Assembly: GCA_947179155.2 (NCBI GenBank) | Contig: OX359280.1 | Location: 36,854,055-36,918,054, forward strand | Reading direction: 5' to 3' | From: Hedera helix | Taxonomy: Eukaryota > Streptophyta > Magnoliopsida > Apiales > Araliaceae | Length of the DNA: 64,000 bases | Part shown: positions 62,460 to 64,000 of the stretch, one piece after another | Layout of the letters: every line of letters begins with the position of its first letter | Position numbering within the stretch: the first letter of the stretch is position 1 | Position numbers and translations under genes: made by a program | Notes under the pieces: generated by a model | Seen by the model: only the letters and a program-made list of their open reading frames with translations | Databases searched by the model: none | Told to the model about the DNA's origin: nothing

Positions 62460-62945
62460 ATCTAGAATCCCTACTTCCTTGGGGAAAGCCCCTTCTCCCA
62501 GACCAACTATTTAGCATACTCAAAACCTTTATCAAATTCATTGACTACCTTTAGGTTGACCTTTTCGACAAATTCATTGGACTCTTTATATTTTTTGATG
62601 ATCTACTGGCACACTTCCGGGAGAACTAGACTTAAGGACTTAAGAGTTGAACTGCTTTTTTGCCTCCTCCATTAAGCCTTCTTTGCAGACCAATCCTTAA
62701 TAGCCTTTTGGATATTGGTCATTAAGTTATGAATATGCTCGGTTTGTTACTGAACTTGGGCAGTTTTCTCTTGAAAAGAAGCTTCAGATTCTCTTAAACT
62801 CTACTCTAGTTCAGTTACTTTCGTCATCTCCCTTTCAGTGGCAACCTTGGTAACTTTCAGGTCAGCTTCATCTTTCTTCTATACATCTTCAATATTCATT
62901 CGTTCAACTTCGGCTTCGACTTCGACTTCATCTTCGACTTGCCAA
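62460..62945 (-). pseudogene. Antisense coiled-coil ORF of the Tat element (degenerate)
   Basis: On the minus strand one frame from 62943 to about 62660 holds a heptad-rich, Glu/Lys-rich protein (for example KKDEADLKVTKVATEREM, SLRESEASFQEKTAQVQ, TEHIHNLMTNIQKAIKDWSA) interrupted by four stops, at least two of them CAG-to-TAG or CAA-to-TAA type. Tat-lineage elements such as Retand and Grande are known to carry an extra antisense ORF between pol and the 3' LTR, and this fits that place and strand. The function of such ORFs is not known. The assignment to aORF is an inference. Confidence 0.55.
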
Positions 62946-64000
62946 ATGATGAGTAGGTTTTATACCTATGACTCGGATATGTTTAGGCTTATTATTTGGT
63001 TATCTTTAGGTCTTTTTAGTGCATTTTATTCGCATTTATGCTTATTTTCTGCAGCAAGGAGAAAAAGGGGCAAAACAGGCATGTTTGGGGCTTAAATGGC
63101 AATTTTGTAATTTCTGGGAAAAGGGCTAGAGCTGGCAGCGCTGGAATAATACTAAGGTGAGAGCTGACAGTGCTGAGTCACAGATTTTGTCGGGCAGTTT
63201 CGCGATTTACTGAAGATTCTAGTTTCCTAATCAATTTTGGGCGCTTAAAACCCTACTTAGGGATGACTAGTATATATGTGAAGGCGTGGGTTGTACAAAG
63301 AGGGGAGATAAGAGAAGAGGGAGCATCCATTCACGTGAATTGAATAGCATCAGAAGATTAAGATTGAAGAACAAGAGAGCCTATAGAGATTTAGTCTTCT
63401 CCTCTCCTTATCTCCTTATCTTGAACTTTTGAATGTTAGTTTTATCTACGATGATGGTTTTCTAGTTGGTTATGATGAACTAAACGTTCAATTAGGATTT
63501 CAATGGAACCTTTTGATTTATGATAATTAATTCATGCTTATTTTCAGTTATTGATTCTATTTGAGCTGTTTATTATGCCTCGTGCTTGATTTATTAATTG
63601 TGTTCGTAACAATTAATCTGATATCTTAGATGGAATTGGGAAATTAATCTAAGATTAGATCTGGGTATAATAACATATGAACTTGTTGATTCTTTTTAAG
63701 AGAATAACATATGTAACGTGGTGGAGAGTTTGTTCTTAACGAGTCTAGCTCAAGTTTATATTGTACGAATAGTAGCAAGGTAATTGGATTCGATCTTTTT
63801 ATTAATTATTGAACAAAGTTAATAAATAGATGGACAATCTTCGTTAACAACTTATGAGAATCAATCAATTGGAAATATGGTGAAGAGATTATTGTGATCA
63901 ATTGGGGAAGTTGTAATCCTAGTCTTCTAAATATCTGATAATCAGTTCTTAATAACTAGCCTCCAACTTACTATTTTCATAATTAAAATTGGTGACCGTT
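62946..64000 (+). mobile_element. Start of another LTR element, cut by the window end
   Basis: From TGATGAGTAGGTTTTATACC the sequence has LTR features: a TATA-like TAGTATATATGTGAAGGCG near 63268, then a GA-rich transcribed leader. It interrupts the antisense ORF and shows no likeness to the Tat LTR at 43570-44072. No right end is in view. Confidence 0.5.

Overview
This is plant nuclear DNA from an AT-rich, repeat-laden region, most likely a dicot. The evidence is GT-AG introns, a family of intronless P-class pentatricopeptide (PPR) genes, a class III peroxidase with the usual four-exon structure, an RZ-1A-type RNA-binding protein, and many plant-type transposable elements. I cannot name the species.

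Layout. At 1-1.2 kb there is a truncated vacuolar-iron-transporter-like (VTL/nodulin-21) gene. At 3.1-7.1 kb (minus strand) lies an intact RZ-1A-like gene (RRM, glycine-rich region, CCHC knuckle) whose inferred ~2.9 kb leader intron holds a small LTR retroelement with a GGGAC target-site duplication (TSD). Three closely related Rf-like PPR genes follow on the plus strand: PPR1 at 9218-11068, PPR2 at 24600-26462 (both open) and PPR3 at 29921-31772 (broken by one extra T in a T-run). The duplicated units carried extra DNA: about 2 kb downstream of PPR1 and PPR2 ends in exon relics of a POLLUX/CASTOR-like channel gene, and a segment upstream of PPR2 and PPR3 is also shared. A 2.9 kb solo LTR (TSD AGTTA) sits upstream of PPR2. 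After PPR3 comes a four-exon pseudogene fragment of a CHR19/ETL1-type SNF2 ATPase with two single-base insertions.

At 38.4-41.1 kb there is an intact four-exon class III peroxidase closest to the PER43 type (323 aa). From about 43.6 kb to the window end everything is transposon: an old Tat-lineage Ty3/gypsy element (LTR end and PBS, gag, protease/RNase H/integrase remnants, antisense coiled-coil ORF). It is split by a minus-strand solo LTR (46185-58571, TSD GTCAT), which is split by a second gypsy element (47313-55492, TSD GATAA), which is split by a 4.26 kb Helitron (50191-54453). That Helitron carries fragments of an FTSH12-like gene and an ANP/NPK1-type MAPKKK gene. Another LTR (60367-62045) interrupts the 3' end of pol, and a further LTR begins at 62946 and runs off the window.

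Working genes are probably only RZ-1A, PPR1, PPR2 and the peroxidase; they are unrelated in function. PPR proteins of this type act on organellar RNA, and the three copies differ at the residues that set RNA-base preference. The best leads are the precisely datable nest of insertions, the gene-capturing Helitron, and the diversified, mosaic PPR cluster.
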